From UBA6168 sp964423205 (lineage in GTDB: Bacteria > Bacteroidota > Bacteroidia > Chitinophagales > Saprospiraceae): a stretch of 64,000 bases of DNA. The DNA is taken from positions 1 to 64,000 of the forward strand of contig CAYRDX010000017.1 in the NCBI GenBank assembly GCA_964423205.1, given 5' to 3'. Every line of letters begins with the position of its first letter. Within the stretch, counting starts at the first letter, position 1. Positions 1-8,322 of the stretch are shown piece after piece. Below the pieces are notes generated by a model, which had not been told where the DNA came from, did not search any database, and worked only from the letters and a program-made list of their open reading frames with translations. The position numbers and the translations under genes were made by a program.

Positions 1-167
1 AAGATTCCTTTTCCTTACCTCTTTCCTACCTAAGTGTCAATGAACTCTTTGACAGTGCATTATCCACGTTTTCAAAATCCACAAAACACTGATAATGATG
101 TCTTTATTTTTTACAAAATAACGTTTCAAAATACTACCGGACTTGTACCGGTTTTTCAAAGCGGGGG
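1..167 (-). other. Probable leader of an rRNA operon lying beyond the left edge
   Basis: This stretch holds no convincing protein gene. Read on the minus strand it follows a strong promoter (168-198) and runs off the left edge. Near positions 35-54 it contains a small inverted repeat, TGTCAA and TTGACA, around AGAGTTCA, followed by a purine-rich tract of AAGG repeats. A 'GTTCATTGACA' box followed by purine-rich sequence is typical of the leaders ahead of 16S rRNA in Bacteroidota. The rRNA itself is outside the window, so the identity is inferred from the leader style only. Confidence 0.5.
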
Positions 168-198
168 CAAAGATACACGCGTGTTTTTCCCCAGCAAA
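168..198 (-). promoter_or_regulatory. Strong Bacteroidota-type promoter firing to the left
   Basis: On the minus strand the sequence reads TTTG (complement of 195-198), exactly 19 bases, then TATCTTTG (168-175). This matches the Bacteroidota -33 TTTG / -7 TAnnTTTG consensus at the ideal spacing. An AT-rich tract of A and T runs lies directly upstream (about 199-230) and may act as an UP element. It drives transcription off the left end, probably into an rRNA operon. Confidence 0.65.
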
Positions 199-486
199 TT
201 TTTTTCTAAAAAAATAAAAAATAAAATTCCGGGCCTGAAAGTATTACCCCTGTTCCAAAAAGTATCAGTAGTTTGATTTTCCAATCAGCAGATAGGTTAC
301 TATGCAAAACCAACTTTTGTTGTCCAATTGTTTGGCTGATTGACTTGAAAACACACTTGATTTGCAAAAGTTGAATGTAAATCTGTAATGCGTACGAGTT
401 TAACAATATTGAGCATTTCGACAAAAGTCATTCCTAGCTGATTTAACTTGAATAGGTATCTTTCCATTTCAAAATAAACCCACCTT

Positions 487-1941
487 ATGCATCTGAATGA
501 TGAAAAATTATTGCGACAGCAGGCCTTTGTCGACGGCAATTGGATGAATGCGATTAGCGGCAAATCCTACCCCATACTTAATCCATTCGATAGATCGGTT
601 ATAACAGATGTACCGGACATGAGCGGCGAAGAGGCCAAGATGGCAATTAAAGCTGCTCATGCGGCCTTTCCCGATTGGAAAAACCAGACAGCTGCCGAAC
701 GCTCCAACTTACTCAGGCATTGGCACGACTTAATATTGGAAAACGAAAAGGACCTTGCTGCGATTCTGACTCTGGAACAAGGTAAACCACTTGCAGAAGC
801 TTTAGGTGAAATCAGATATGGCGCCTCATTTATTGAATGGTTTGCCGAAGAAGCGAGACGTATTTACGGTGACGTCATACCCGGACATGGCAAAGACAAG
901 AGGATAGTAGTGATTAAGCAACCCATCGGAGTTGTGGCCGCCATCACCCCATGGAATTTCCCTAATGCGATGATTACACGAAAAGTAGCACCAGCATTAG
1001 CGGCGGGTTGTACGGTGATGGTGAAGCCCGCTGAAGATACTCCTTTGTCTGTACTTGCTCTGGCTGAATTGGCTGCAAGAGCAGGATTCCCTAAAGGTGT
1101 ACTCAATGTAGTTACTGCAAAAAACCCTGTGCCGATAGGAGAAGAACTTACATCCAATCCGCTGGTAAGAAAACTTTCTTTTACCGGTTCAAGAGAGGTT
1201 GGAAAACTCCTGATGCAACAATGTGCCAATACTGTGAAGAGGATTTCCCTTGAATTAGGTGGAAACGCCCCTTTTATTGTTTTTGAAGATGCCGACATCG
1301 ATGCAGCAGTTGAAGGAGCCATTGCATCAAAATACAGAAATGCCGGCCAAACCTGTGTTTGTGCAAACAGGCTCTTTGCACAGGATTCCATTTACGATGA
1401 ATTTGTCAGCAAACTGGCTGCGGCCAGCCAGTCACAAAAAGTGGGTTCGGGTATGGAGGAGGGTGTTCTGATAGGGCCTTTAATTAATAATGATGCCTTG
1501 ATCAAGGTAGAATTGCTGGTTGAAGATGCGGTATCAAAAGGTGCCAGAATTGTCACAGGAGGCAATAAACACGAGTTGGGAGGCACATTTTACCAACCTA
1601 CAGTACTCGCAAATGTAGAAGAGAGTATGAAAGTAGCACAGGAAGAAATTTTTGGGCCGGTAGCTCCTGTGTTTAGGTTTTCGACAGATGAGGAAGTCAT
1701 TCAAATGGCGAATAATACTCCTCAGGGTCTGGCTTCATATTTTTATGGAAGGGATATTTCAAGGGTATGGAGAGTCGCAGAGGCTTTGGAATATGGCATG
1801 GTTGGCATCAATACGGGAATGATTTCAACAACAGTAGCTCCATTTGGTGGGATTAAGCAAAGCGGGCTTGGTCGGGAAGGCTCCAAATACGGTATCGAAG
1901 AGTATGTGGAAATAAAGTACTTGTGTTTTGGAGGAATCTGA
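487..1941 (+). CDS. gabD: NAD(P)-dependent succinate-semialdehyde dehydrogenase family protein
   Basis: An aldehyde dehydrogenase of 484 residues, the usual length for GabD. It would oxidise succinate semialdehyde to succinate in the cytoplasm, linking GABA breakdown to the TCA cycle. The coenzyme-binding stretch TPWNFPNA, the general base Glu in LELGGNAPF (about residue 256) and the nucleophile Cys in GQTCVCANR (about residue 290) are all present. The paired cysteines and the C-terminal GGIKQSGLGREGSKYG stretch are typical of the SSADH subgroup rather than of betaine aldehyde dehydrogenases. The gene stands alone: no GABA transaminase lies beside it, so the exact substrate is inferred from family resemblance. 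Confidence 0.88.
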   Translation: MHLNDEKLLRQQAFVDGNWMNAISGKSYPILNPFDRSVITDVPDMSGEEAKMAIKAAHAAFPDWKNQTAAERSNLLRHWHDLILENEKDLAAILTLEQGKPLAEALGEIRYGASFIEWFAEEARRIYGDVIPGHGKDKRIVVIKQPIGVVAAITPWNFPNAMITRKVAPALAAGCTVMVKPAEDTPLSVLALAELAARAGFPKGVLNVVTAKNPVPIGEELTSNPLVRKLSFTGSREVGKLLMQQCANTVKRISLELGGNAPFIVFEDADIDAAVEGAIASKYRNAGQTCVCANRLFAQDSIYDEFVSKLAAASQSQKVGSGMEEGVLIGPLINNDALIKVELLVEDAVSKGARIVTGGNKHELGGTFYQPTVLANVEESMKVAQEEIFGPVAPVFRFSTDEEVIQMANNTPQGLASYFYGRDISRVWRVAEALEYGMVGINTGMISTTVAPFGGIKQSGLGREGSKYGIEEYVEIKYLCFGGI

Positions 1942-1959
1942 TGTACATCCAGTAAAATT

Positions 1960-1992
1960 AAGCCCTTGCAGAAAAGTATTTTGCATGGGCTT
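1960..1992 (-). terminator. Hairpin terminator after the tRNA/GIY-YIG array
   Basis: AAGCCC at 1960 pairs with GGGCTT ending at 1992, and the inner parts (TGCA, AAAA / TTTT, TGCA) also pair, giving a long near-perfect hairpin. On the minus strand it is followed by a T-rich tail (AATTTT), so it probably ends transcription coming from the tRNA array. It lies between the converging ends of gabD and that array and could serve both. Confidence 0.6.
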
Positions 1993-1997
1993 ATTGG

Positions 1998-2056
1998 TGG
2001 TCCCACCAGGACTTGAACCTGTTCCGATAGCTGTCGGAACTCTGATTATGAGTCAG
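1998..2056 (-). pseudogene. 3' tRNA remnant with an inserted palindrome
   Basis: On the minus strand this is the 3' part of the CAT-anticodon tRNA found intact at 2410-2483: the anticodon loop and 3' anticodon strand, then a 20-base palindrome, then T-loop TTCAAGT, the 3' acceptor strand TGGGACC and discriminator A. The 5' half (acceptor, D arm) is absent and is replaced by the end of the GIY-YIG reading frame. The palindrome (2021-2040, one mismatch) occupies the variable-loop position. It cannot fold as a whole tRNA. Confidence 0.8.
2021..2040. repeat. CCGATAGCTATCGG-family palindrome in tRNA remnant
   Basis: The plus strand reads GTTCCGATAGCTGTCGGAAC, a 20-base palindrome with one mismatched pair. 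It replaces the variable loop of the tRNA remnant. Related perfect copies are at 2567-2586 and, with a shorter 16-base form, at 18064-18079 and 18091-18106. Confidence 0.8.
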
Positions 2057-2339
2057 GGTATTGGCTTAAGAGCTTTTGAACCAATTCGGAATATCTTTTC
2101 AAGTTAGTTATAAAAGTCTTGCTCTTCATTTTTTTAATATGCCTCTCAATTGATTCAGCTTGTTTTCTGGATTTACATGAAATGGTCAAAAACAAAGTCC
2201 AGGGAATACCCCTTAAGGTAAATTTGTCTTCATAATAGCCATGATTATGCCTGTCGAGCCTTACTTGAGGCTCTTCACCAGTGCTACCCTTATAATAGCG
2301 GTTCAATTTCTTACTATGTAAAATGTAAACCCAGAACAT
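2046..2339 (-). CDS. Small GIY-YIG nuclease family protein ending inside a tRNA remnant
   Basis: A 97-residue single-domain protein of the UvrC/URI-like GIY-YIG fold. The N-terminal VYILHSKKL and YYKGST correspond to the GIY and YIG motifs, the catalytic Arg lies in RLDRHNHG, and a Glu in QAESIERHIKKMK fits the conserved metal-ligand Glu. Such small proteins are common in Bacteroidota, and their biological substrate is generally unknown. The C-terminal residues Asp-Ser and the stop codon are encoded by the anticodon stem-loop of the tRNA remnant at 1998-2056 (the TAA uses the last anticodon base), so the gene and the tRNA sequence are fused. It follows the intact tRNA by about 70 bases on the same strand, with a hairpin between them. 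Confidence 0.8.
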   Translation of the reverse strand: MFWVYILHSKKLNRYYKGSTGEEPQVRLDRHNHGYYEDKFTLRGIPWTLFLTISCKSRKQAESIERHIKKMKSKTFITNLKRYSELVQKLLSQYPDS

Positions 2340-2368
2340 TTATAATGATCATCAAACCCTTAAAACAC

Positions 2369-2405
2369 AAATACCCCCGAAGATAAAAATCTTCAAGGGT
2401 ATTTT
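2369..2405 (-). terminator. Hairpin between tRNA and GIY-YIG gene
   Basis: AAATACCC...GAAGAT pairs with ATCTTC...GGGTATTT across a short A-rich loop. It lies a few bases downstream of the intact tRNA on the minus strand and probably ends most tRNA transcription. It would then leave the GIY-YIG gene weakly transcribed, or dependent on its own promoter. Confidence 0.6.
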
Positions 2406-2409
2406 GAAG

Positions 2410-2483
2410 TGGTCCCATCAGGACTTGAACCTGAGACCCTCTGATTATGAGTCAGACGCTCTAACCAACTGAGCTATGGGACC
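2410..2483 (-). tRNA. tRNA with CAT anticodon (probably Ile2, possibly elongator Met)
   Basis: A canonical 74-base cloverleaf on the minus strand: acceptor GGTCCCA/TGGGACC, D arm GCTC...GAGC, anticodon arm TCTGA-CTCATAA-TCAGA, variable loop GGGTC, T arm TCAGG-TTCAAGT-CCTGA, discriminator A, no encoded CCA. Annotation by anticodon alone would give Met. The C4-G69 and C5-G68 pairs, which are known determinants for lysidine formation by TilS in E. coli, favour tRNA-Ile2. The T-loop TTCAAGT is also that of E. coli Ile2. It is the only intact copy of the three here. Confidence 0.9.
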
Positions 2484-2543
2484 TACTAATTTTTTCAACT
2501 AACTCTTAAATTCTCTCAAAGTCCACGAAATAAATCTCAACAA

Positions 2544-2630
2544 AGACTCCATCAGGACTTGAACCTGTCCCGATAGCTATCGGGACTCTGATTATGAGTC
2601 AGACGCTCTAACCAACTGAGCTATGGGACC
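2544..2630 (-). pseudogene. Second tRNA copy with palindrome in the variable loop
   Basis: The 5' half (acceptor, D arm, anticodon arm) is identical to the intact tRNA at 2410-2483. The variable region GGGTCTC is replaced by a perfect 20-base palindrome, and the 3' acceptor strand is TGGAGTC instead of TGGGACC, breaking the acceptor helix. The palindrome would fold as an extra hairpin in the variable-arm position, mimicking a class II tRNA, and the T stem keeps four pairs. The damaged acceptor and altered discriminator suggest it is not charged. It is the first unit behind the promoter at 2678-2708. Confidence 0.75.
2567..2586. repeat. Perfect CCGATAGCTATCGG-family palindrome
   Basis: GTCCCGATAGCTATCGGGAC is a perfect 20-base palindrome lying between the anticodon and T arms of a tRNA copy. 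Its core is shared with the in-frame copies in the glycosyltransferase gene near 18064-18106. Confidence 0.85.
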
Positions 2631-2677
2631 GATACGGTTTCTGAGACAATTCAGAGATTACAATTTGTTTAGTGGCG

Positions 2678-2708
2678 CAAAATTAAGCTTTCACGGTAAG
2701 TCTCCAAA
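2678..2708 (-). promoter_or_regulatory. Consensus promoter of the tRNA array
   Basis: On the minus strand TTTG (complement of 2705-2708), exactly 19 bases, then TAATTTTG (2678-2685): a full match to the Bacteroidota -33/-7 consensus. Transcription would start about 40 bases ahead of the palindrome-bearing tRNA copy and continue through the intact tRNA. Spacing and quality equal those of the promoter at 168-198, as expected for stable RNA. Confidence 0.68.
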
Positions 2709-2786
2709 CAAAAGTGAAAGCTGTTCAAAAAATTAAGAGAAAACAGTTAGTGAACTAAGTAAAGATGAGGGATTTTGACCTGCATG

Positions 2787-3482
2787 CTACTTAATGAGTT
2801 GGAACCTTACATATTTAATTGTCTTACCAGCCAACAGGTGTTGCTGCTCATAAAACGTTTTCAACTTCAACTCAGGAAATTCAAGTTCCCCCGAATAAAT
2901 ATCATCGTTACTGTAAAGGATTGCAAAGCCGCTCTGTGTGTCTAGAACTTCCAAAGTAAAATCATACAACAGAGGTTCGTCAGTTTTCAAATGAACGATA
3001 CCTCCACTTTTCAGAATTCTGAAATACTGCATCAAAAATACTTGTGAGGTCAACCGCCGGTTTAATTTTCCCTTCCTCAAAAAGGGGTCAGGGAAAGTTA
3101 TCCAGATTTCATCCACTTCATTTTCCTCGAAAAACAGAGATATCTGCTCAATCCGCGTTCTCAGGAAGGCTACATTGGAAAGCCCTGCCTCCAAAGCAGT
3201 TTTAGCTCCTCGCCATATTCTGGAACCCTTGATGTCCACACCGATAAAGTTGCGACCTGAATACATCTTTGCCAGACCGAGTGTGTAATCTCCCTTACCA
3301 CAGGCAAGTTCCAGTGTAATAGGCTTGTCGTTTTTAAAATGTCTTTCATTCCATTTCCCCTTCATGTCAACAAGCACTCCATTCTCACCAAAAAGCCCGG
3401 GATTTCTGGCGTCAATATTTTCATACACATTGGGGAAGGAAAGTACTTCGGCAAACTTTTGAAGTTTATTACGGCGGCTCAT
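2787..3482 (-). CDS. trmB: tRNA (guanine-N7-)-methyltransferase
   Basis: A 231-residue methyltransferase that makes m7G46 in the tRNA variable loop. The SAM-binding motif ELACGKGDYTLGLA (about residues 58-71), the acidic ending of the next strand (IGVDIKG) and the family signature TFPDPFLRKGKLNRR are visible; most homologues have FPDPW with KKRH, so this is the Bacteroidota variant. A C-terminal TDEPLLYDF matches the conserved TD motif. It lies downstream of the unknown gene at 3525-4937 with a 42-base gap, so the two may be cotranscribed. Confidence 0.92.
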   Translation of the reverse strand: MSRRNKLQKFAEVLSFPNVYENIDARNPGLFGENGVLVDMKGKWNERHFKNDKPITLELACGKGDYTLGLAKMYSGRNFIGVDIKGSRIWRGAKTALEAGLSNVAFLRTRIEQISLFFEENEVDEIWITFPDPFLRKGKLNRRLTSQVFLMQYFRILKSGGIVHLKTDEPLLYDFTLEVLDTQSGFAILYSNDDIYSGELEFPELKLKTFYEQQHLLAGKTIKYVRFQLIK

Positions 3483-3524
3483 ATTGATTTCACATTCAAA
3501 AAGGCGGCAAAAATCAGAAAATAT

Positions 3525-4937
3525 TTACAACCTGTTCAACTGATCCATTATCCATTTTTTTTCTGTTAATGGAGAGGAATCCGCCAACTCCTTTCTCAAC
3601 TTTTCATGCTGTTCGCTGGCATAGGGCGCCATTTTCAACAGTTTCTTTGTGAAATAAATAATGTTTTGATAATTCGACTTGTGATATCCCATCACTTTTT
3701 TGCGCTGCAAATAAGTGCGCATACTTCCCAGAAGGCTTTCCAGTGCATTGATTTCATCGAGCTCGTAATACATTTTCAGCAACATGACTTTAGCATTAAG
3801 ACTCATCAGGATATCATCATAGTCTGACTGGGCAAATAAACGCATGGCTTTGTCGTATTCCCTCATTTCATAGTGCAGCCTGGCCCTGTTGAAATGGACA
3901 AAATTCTCCCTGTGCGCCTCATCGAGGTATGGACTGTAATCCCTGATGAACTTCTCAATCCATTTGTATTCTTTGAGATTCAGAGCAGTACTGATGGCAT
4001 TACTAAAGGTGAAACGAGACAATACCCCGTTTTCAAGAAAGATATTACACTCCAATCCACTCTTGTACAATTCGTAGGATTCCCGCACAAATGAATTCTC
4101 ACCAGCATTTATCCTCCCGATACAATAGTTTATGGTGAGCAGGTAAATGACCCTGAGTTCCTGTGGAGGAAATAATTTGCCATTCCGGAACAACTGTTCC
4201 TTAAGAGCAAAAAAGTGTTTTTCATTTTCTTTTTCGGTCATCGCCCTGTAACTGTAATAATAAATGGCGATGGCTGGAGTTTTCAGATAATCTGGATTGG
4301 TCTCAATAAGTTTCAGAATCTCCTCCAGCAAATTCATTTTGTATTCCGTTTTGAAAACTGCCTGGTGTGACAACATGATACAGGAAAGCTGGAGTTTATT
4401 GGCCAGATATGCCACATCGTTGGCATTGGTAACTTCCTGGAGGTTTAATGGGACACTTCGCCCAAGGCCACTCAGGTAAGTGTACAGCTCAAATTGCAGG
4501 AAGTATTCATTTTCAAAATAAAGATGATTCCGGTAAGGTTGTTCCTGTTGGATTTTCTTCCCGGTACCGATTGTTTTTTGAAAAAGTTTAGGCAATTGCC
4601 GCTGACGGTACACTTTCGATAAAATAGTGTAGGTCCTCACTTCGTCTTTAAGTAGTTCATTGTACAAAAGAAAATCCTCAAGCGCTTTTAGAAGAAAGTG
4701 CATGGCTTGTCTTAGCTCAGCATCGTTAAACTGACGATCGTGGTAAACGCTACGGAAGACTTTGGATTTTTGTAGTGATTTTGTCGATTCCAAATGATGA
4801 CCCGTTTGAAGATATTCGAATAAATCGTTGACATCCTGGCGTAAATTATGGGCTGGAGATTGCAGCCATTTGCGGAATTCCCGCACTTCTTTTTTGTCTA
4901 AAGTTTTAAGCAACTGAATAAGGTTACTTTTTTCCAT
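3525..4937 (-). CDS. Uncharacterised helical-repeat protein
   Basis: A 470-residue protein with no signal peptide or membrane segment. It is rich in Leu, Tyr, Glu and Lys and looks all-helical; its second half (for example RARLHYEMREYDKAMRLF) resembles degenerate TPR units. I recognise the general type as a conserved hypothetical of Saprospiria-like Bacteroidota but cannot name a function. The start MEKSNLIQLLKTLDKKEVREF is sensible, with no ribosome-binding site, as is usual in this phylum. It precedes trmB on the same strand. Confidence 0.75.
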   Translation of the reverse strand: MEKSNLIQLLKTLDKKEVREFRKWLQSPAHNLRQDVNDLFEYLQTGHHLESTKSLQKSKVFRSVYHDRQFNDAELRQAMHFLLKALEDFLLYNELLKDEVRTYTILSKVYRQRQLPKLFQKTIGTGKKIQQEQPYRNHLYFENEYFLQFELYTYLSGLGRSVPLNLQEVTNANDVAYLANKLQLSCIMLSHQAVFKTEYKMNLLEEILKLIETNPDYLKTPAIAIYYYSYRAMTEKENEKHFFALKEQLFRNGKLFPPQELRVIYLLTINYCIGRINAGENSFVRESYELYKSGLECNIFLENGVLSRFTFSNAISTALNLKEYKWIEKFIRDYSPYLDEAHRENFVHFNRARLHYEMREYDKAMRLFAQSDYDDILMSLNAKVMLLKMYYELDEINALESLLGSMRTYLQRKKVMGYHKSNYQNIIYFTKKLLKMAPYASEQHEKLRKELADSSPLTEKKWIMDQLNRL

Positions 4938-5158
4938 AAAAAATGAACATGAATGATAAAAATTTTCTCAACAAATAACCAAATGCAATTTTAATCGAAA
5001 TATCCTTTATTTTAAATACTTACAGAACACTCATGCAAGAATATTCCAGCACTTTTTTTCAATTTATTTTCAACAAACGCACTTTTTTGTCTTTGATTTC
5101 AAGGAAAGAAGTTTTCACTTTTGTAAGGTACTCAAATACTTTTTTGAAACATCAGTTC

Positions 5159-8080
5159 ATGCGTCGGAAAACTTCACATGCCTCTTCATTCAGCAGATTC
5201 CCCAATCTGCTCAGCATTGTGTTGCTGACTGCAGCCTTGCTTACCTGTTCTTCTGCCCTTGTGGGGCAAGGATGGGAAAAGCATTACGGCACGACCGGAG
5301 ACGACCTTGGGCATGCGGTAATCCAGACCAAAGACCTGGGATTTCTTGCGGTCGGTTTCAGCAACAGGTTGGTTTCTGATAAGAACTTTGATGTTTATGT
5401 GGTAAAAACCGATGTGGACGGCACTGAGCTATGGAGCCGGTTTTTCAACGATGGCCTTACTGATCTTGGTTACGGTGTTATTCAAACCCCCGACAACGGT
5501 TTTCTTTTGGTAGGCGATACCCGACTAACCGAACAGTCGAATTCTAATGTTCTCTTGATAAAGCTCGATGCCTTCGGCAACAAAATCTGGAGCAAGCAAT
5601 TCGGAGGTTCCAATGACGACAGCGGATTCCGCATCATCCCGACCGTACGAAGTGGTGGATACCTGATTGTTGGTAGCACATCCAGTTTCGGCGCTGGAAG
5701 TTCTGATGTCCTTTTGATAAAACTCGATGCCAATGGAAACGAAGTTTGGACAGAAGTTCATGGCACGGCAGGCAAGGACGCTGGCAGAGCAGTAATCGAA
5801 GTGTCAGATGGATATCTGGTAACCGGTCATGCATTCAATGCTGCCAATAATTCCTCTGACCTGTATTTACTGAAAGCTGATTTTGCCGGTAAAAAAGTAT
5901 GGGACAAGTTTTTCGGCACCAGCCAAATCGATGAAGGACACAGCCTGGTGCAAATGAACGATGGCAACTTCGCCATTGCCGGATTCACCGGAGCTGTCAG
6001 CGATGTTTATCTGGTGAAGGTAAACCCATCTGGGGGACTCATCTGGCAGAAAAACTTTGGCAACAGTATGGGTGATGCCGGCTTCGATATGGTCAAAGCA
6101 TCCAATGGCGACCTGGTGATTTCCGGTATCACAGAAATAAATCCCACTAATACCGATGCATACCTTTTGAGAGTGGATGCCGCCGGCAACAAAATTTGGT
6201 CAACTAATATTGGCCGCGGCTCGCATGTGGACTGGGGACAAGGCCTCGCCGCCACGCACGATGGAGGTTTTGTTGTGGTAGGTTACAACTCACAATTTGG
6301 AACACTGATTAATGACCTTACGCTGATTAAAACTGGCGGACAAGGCACCGTTTTCACCAACCGTGTAAAAGGCAAGGTTTTCATCGACAACAACGATTGT
6401 ATTTACTCAGCTGGTGAAGAAGGGCTCACCAATTGGATTATCAGAGCTACATCATCAACAAAAACTTATTTCGGCAGCACCGATGCCAGTGGCAACTACG
6501 ACATTGAGTTGGATAAAGGCTCCTACTCAGTGAGTTTATTGCCCAGGAATGCTTACTGGAATGCCTGCATCGCTGCCTACAATGTCAACTTCAACAACGA
6601 ATACGACACACTGATTCGCCATTTCCCGGTAATAAAAGCTGTGCAGTGCCCATTACTGGAAATTGACGTTTCGGCTCCAGTTGTTCAGGCATGCTCAAAA
6701 GTTAACTACGTAGTTTCCTACTGCAATACGGGTGTGACCCGTGCAGGTACCCCCAGTGTACACATCATCCTAGACAAAAAACTAACATTGACTGGAGCCT
6801 CCATTCCTTGGGGCTCCAGAAAAGACAGTCTTTACATTTTTAGCATTCCAGCGCTTGAGCCACAGCAGTGCGGACAGTTTACTTTCACGGCCACTGCCGA
6901 TTGCCTTGGGCCAGCCGGACAGACCTATTCCGTACAGGCAAGGATACTACCCGACACGATTTGCCTGCCTGCATCGGCACAGTGGGACCGCTCCAGTATC
7001 GCAGTGAACGGTTATTGCGACAAGGATTCCGTGCGTTTTCGCATTCAAAACCGTGGCATTGGTGATATGCAGCAACCGCTGAATTTTATTGTCATCGAAG
7101 ACCACATCATGCTGCGGGCACCAACTCAATTCCAATTGAGGTCAGGACAGGAACAGGCCGTCAACCTGAGGGCTTCAGGTTCCACTTACAGGCTGATTAG
7201 TGATCAATCGCCCAACCACCCCGGAAGGAGTTTGCCAACAGTCGCTGTTGAAGGTTGCACAACTGGATCGGCTATTTCTACTGGCTTTGTCACGGCATTT
7301 CAGGAAAACGAAAATGAGCCTTTTATATCCATAGATGCACAGGAAGAGAGAACTACTACCGATTACATTTTACTTAGAGGCTATCCCAAGGGACATTTCA
7401 GGGATGGGAAATTTCTCATCCCTGCCAATACCGATCTGGAGTATCAGATTTACTTCAGGAATAACAGCCCCGATACCATCAGGCGATTGGTCATCATAGA
7501 CACCCTGCCCGCCAGCCTTAATCTGGCAACCATTACGGCCGGTGCAAGCACTCATCCTTACAGTTATGAAGTGTATGGCACAGGTGTGTTAAAGATTGCT
7601 TTCAACAATGTACAACTTCTACCGGATGGCAGCACGAACTCGAGCGGTTTTGTCAAATTCAAAGTATCTCAAAAGCCGGACAACCCGCCGGGTACCGAAA
7701 TCCCAAATAGTGCTGCCATCTTTTTTGAATCAAAGGCACCTGTTAAAACTGCCAACCTGCTGCACATAGTAGGCAAAGGCAAGGGCTTGATTGATTTTAT
7801 ACAAATCATAACCGATGTAAGAGAACCCGAAGTAACAGGCGTGGAATTAAACGTTTGGCCCAATCCGTTCGACGCTGCCGTGGAATTTGAAGCGAAAAGC
7901 AGCTTTTTCAACCGGCTTGAACTGATCTTATACGACCTGCAGGGTTCGATGGTGAGGCGTGAAGTTGGTAGCGGCAACGCTTTGCGAATGTACCGCAATG
8001 CGCTGCCGGCCGGCATATATGCCTACCAATTTAAAGGCGACGGCAAATTGTTGGGCACAGGAAAACTGATAGTCCGATGA
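5159..8080 (+). CDS. Secreted beta-propeller protein with type IX sorting domain
   Basis: About 973 residues from the ATG at 5159, chosen because a signal peptide (LLSIVLLTAALLTCSSALVGQ) then starts correctly; an upstream ATG at 5033 would add 42 residues. Residues about 40-390 hold around seven repeats of the form 'GxxxDxGxxIxxTxDGGFLxVGxTxS...DVxLIKLDxxGNxxW', a predicted beta-propeller. Next come an SdrD-B-like domain (VKGKVFIDNNDC) and a DUF11/DUF7619-like domain (YQIYFRNNSPDTI). The end, VWPNPFDAAVEFE...LYDLQG...LPAGIYAYQ, is a classic Por secretion type A domain, so the protein should cross the outer membrane by T9SS and be released or surface-anchored. Ligand unknown. Confidence 0.85.
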   Translation: MRRKTSHASSFSRFPNLLSIVLLTAALLTCSSALVGQGWEKHYGTTGDDLGHAVIQTKDLGFLAVGFSNRLVSDKNFDVYVVKTDVDGTELWSRFFNDGLTDLGYGVIQTPDNGFLLVGDTRLTEQSNSNVLLIKLDAFGNKIWSKQFGGSNDDSGFRIIPTVRSGGYLIVGSTSSFGAGSSDVLLIKLDANGNEVWTEVHGTAGKDAGRAVIEVSDGYLVTGHAFNAANNSSDLYLLKADFAGKKVWDKFFGTSQIDEGHSLVQMNDGNFAIAGFTGAVSDVYLVKVNPSGGLIWQKNFGNSMGDAGFDMVKASNGDLVISGITEINPTNTDAYLLRVDAAGNKIWSTNIGRGSHVDWGQGLAATHDGGFVVVGYNSQFGTLINDLTLIKTGGQGTVFTNRVKGKVFIDNNDCIYSAGEEGLTNWIIRATSSTKTYFGSTDASGNYDIELDKGSYSVSLLPRNAYWNACIAAYNVNFNNEYDTLIRHFPVIKAVQCPLLEIDVSAPVVQACSKVNYVVSYCNTGVTRAGTPSVHIILDKKLTLTGASIPWGSRKDSLYIFSIPALEPQQCGQFTFTATADCLGPAGQTYSVQARILPDTICLPASAQWDRSSIAVNGYCDKDSVRFRIQNRGIGDMQQPLNFIVIEDHIMLRAPTQFQLRSGQEQAVNLRASGSTYRLISDQSPNHPGRSLPTVAVEGCTTGSAISTGFVTAFQENENEPFISIDAQEERTTTDYILLRGYPKGHFRDGKFLIPANTDLEYQIYFRNNSPDTIRRLVIIDTLPASLNLATITAGASTHPYSYEVYGTGVLKIAFNNVQLLPDGSTNSSGFVKFKVSQKPDNPPGTEIPNSAAIFFESKAPVKTANLLHIVGKGKGLIDFIQIITDVREPEVTGVELNVWPNPFDAAVEFEAKSSFFNRLELILYDLQGSMVRREVGSGNALRMYRNALPAGIYAYQFKGDGKLLGTGKLIVR

Positions 8081-8182
8081 ACATTTGACAATAATAAAAG
8101 AACCAGAGACCGTATCCCTTAGACCGAATCCCGATTACCGCTTTAGCCTTTATCACACGTTTTTAATCCCACGAACCGCTTG

Positions 8183-8211
8183 AGTTCCCCCTGAAAAACG
8201 GGGGAACTTTT
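8183..8211 (+). terminator. Terminator of the T9SS propeller gene
   Basis: GTTCCCCC, a seven- to eight-base A-rich loop, GGGGGAAC and TTTT: a compact GC-rich hairpin about 100 bases after the stop codon at 8080. Confidence 0.75.
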
Positions 8212-8289
8212 CAACCTGAATGGCGTAAAAGATTAGTGGAGGGTTGAACATACTGGATGACTTACGATTTCATGAGATTATATTTTGGT

Positions 8290-8322
8290 AAAGCCGTGCA
8301 TGATGTGCGGCTTTATTATTTT
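8290..8322 (+). terminator. Second plus-strand hairpin terminator
   Basis: AAAGCCG pairs with CGGCTTT, followed by ATTATTTT. It lies upstream of mscL and downstream of the first terminator. It may back that up, or it may end a short untranslated RNA between 8212 and 8290; no reading frame is seen there. Confidence 0.55.

Noticed and set aside
206..563. Minus-strand open frames of 72 and 87 codons
   Set aside because: They overlap each other and the gabD start, have no family resemblance, and lie upstream of the rRNA-type promoter.
5159..8080. Propeller repeats as a PQQ enzyme
   Set aside because: The repeats have the 'VLLIKLDANGN' pattern and lack the tryptophan-docking motif and cofactor residues of PQQ dehydrogenases; they fit a structural beta-propeller of secreted proteins.
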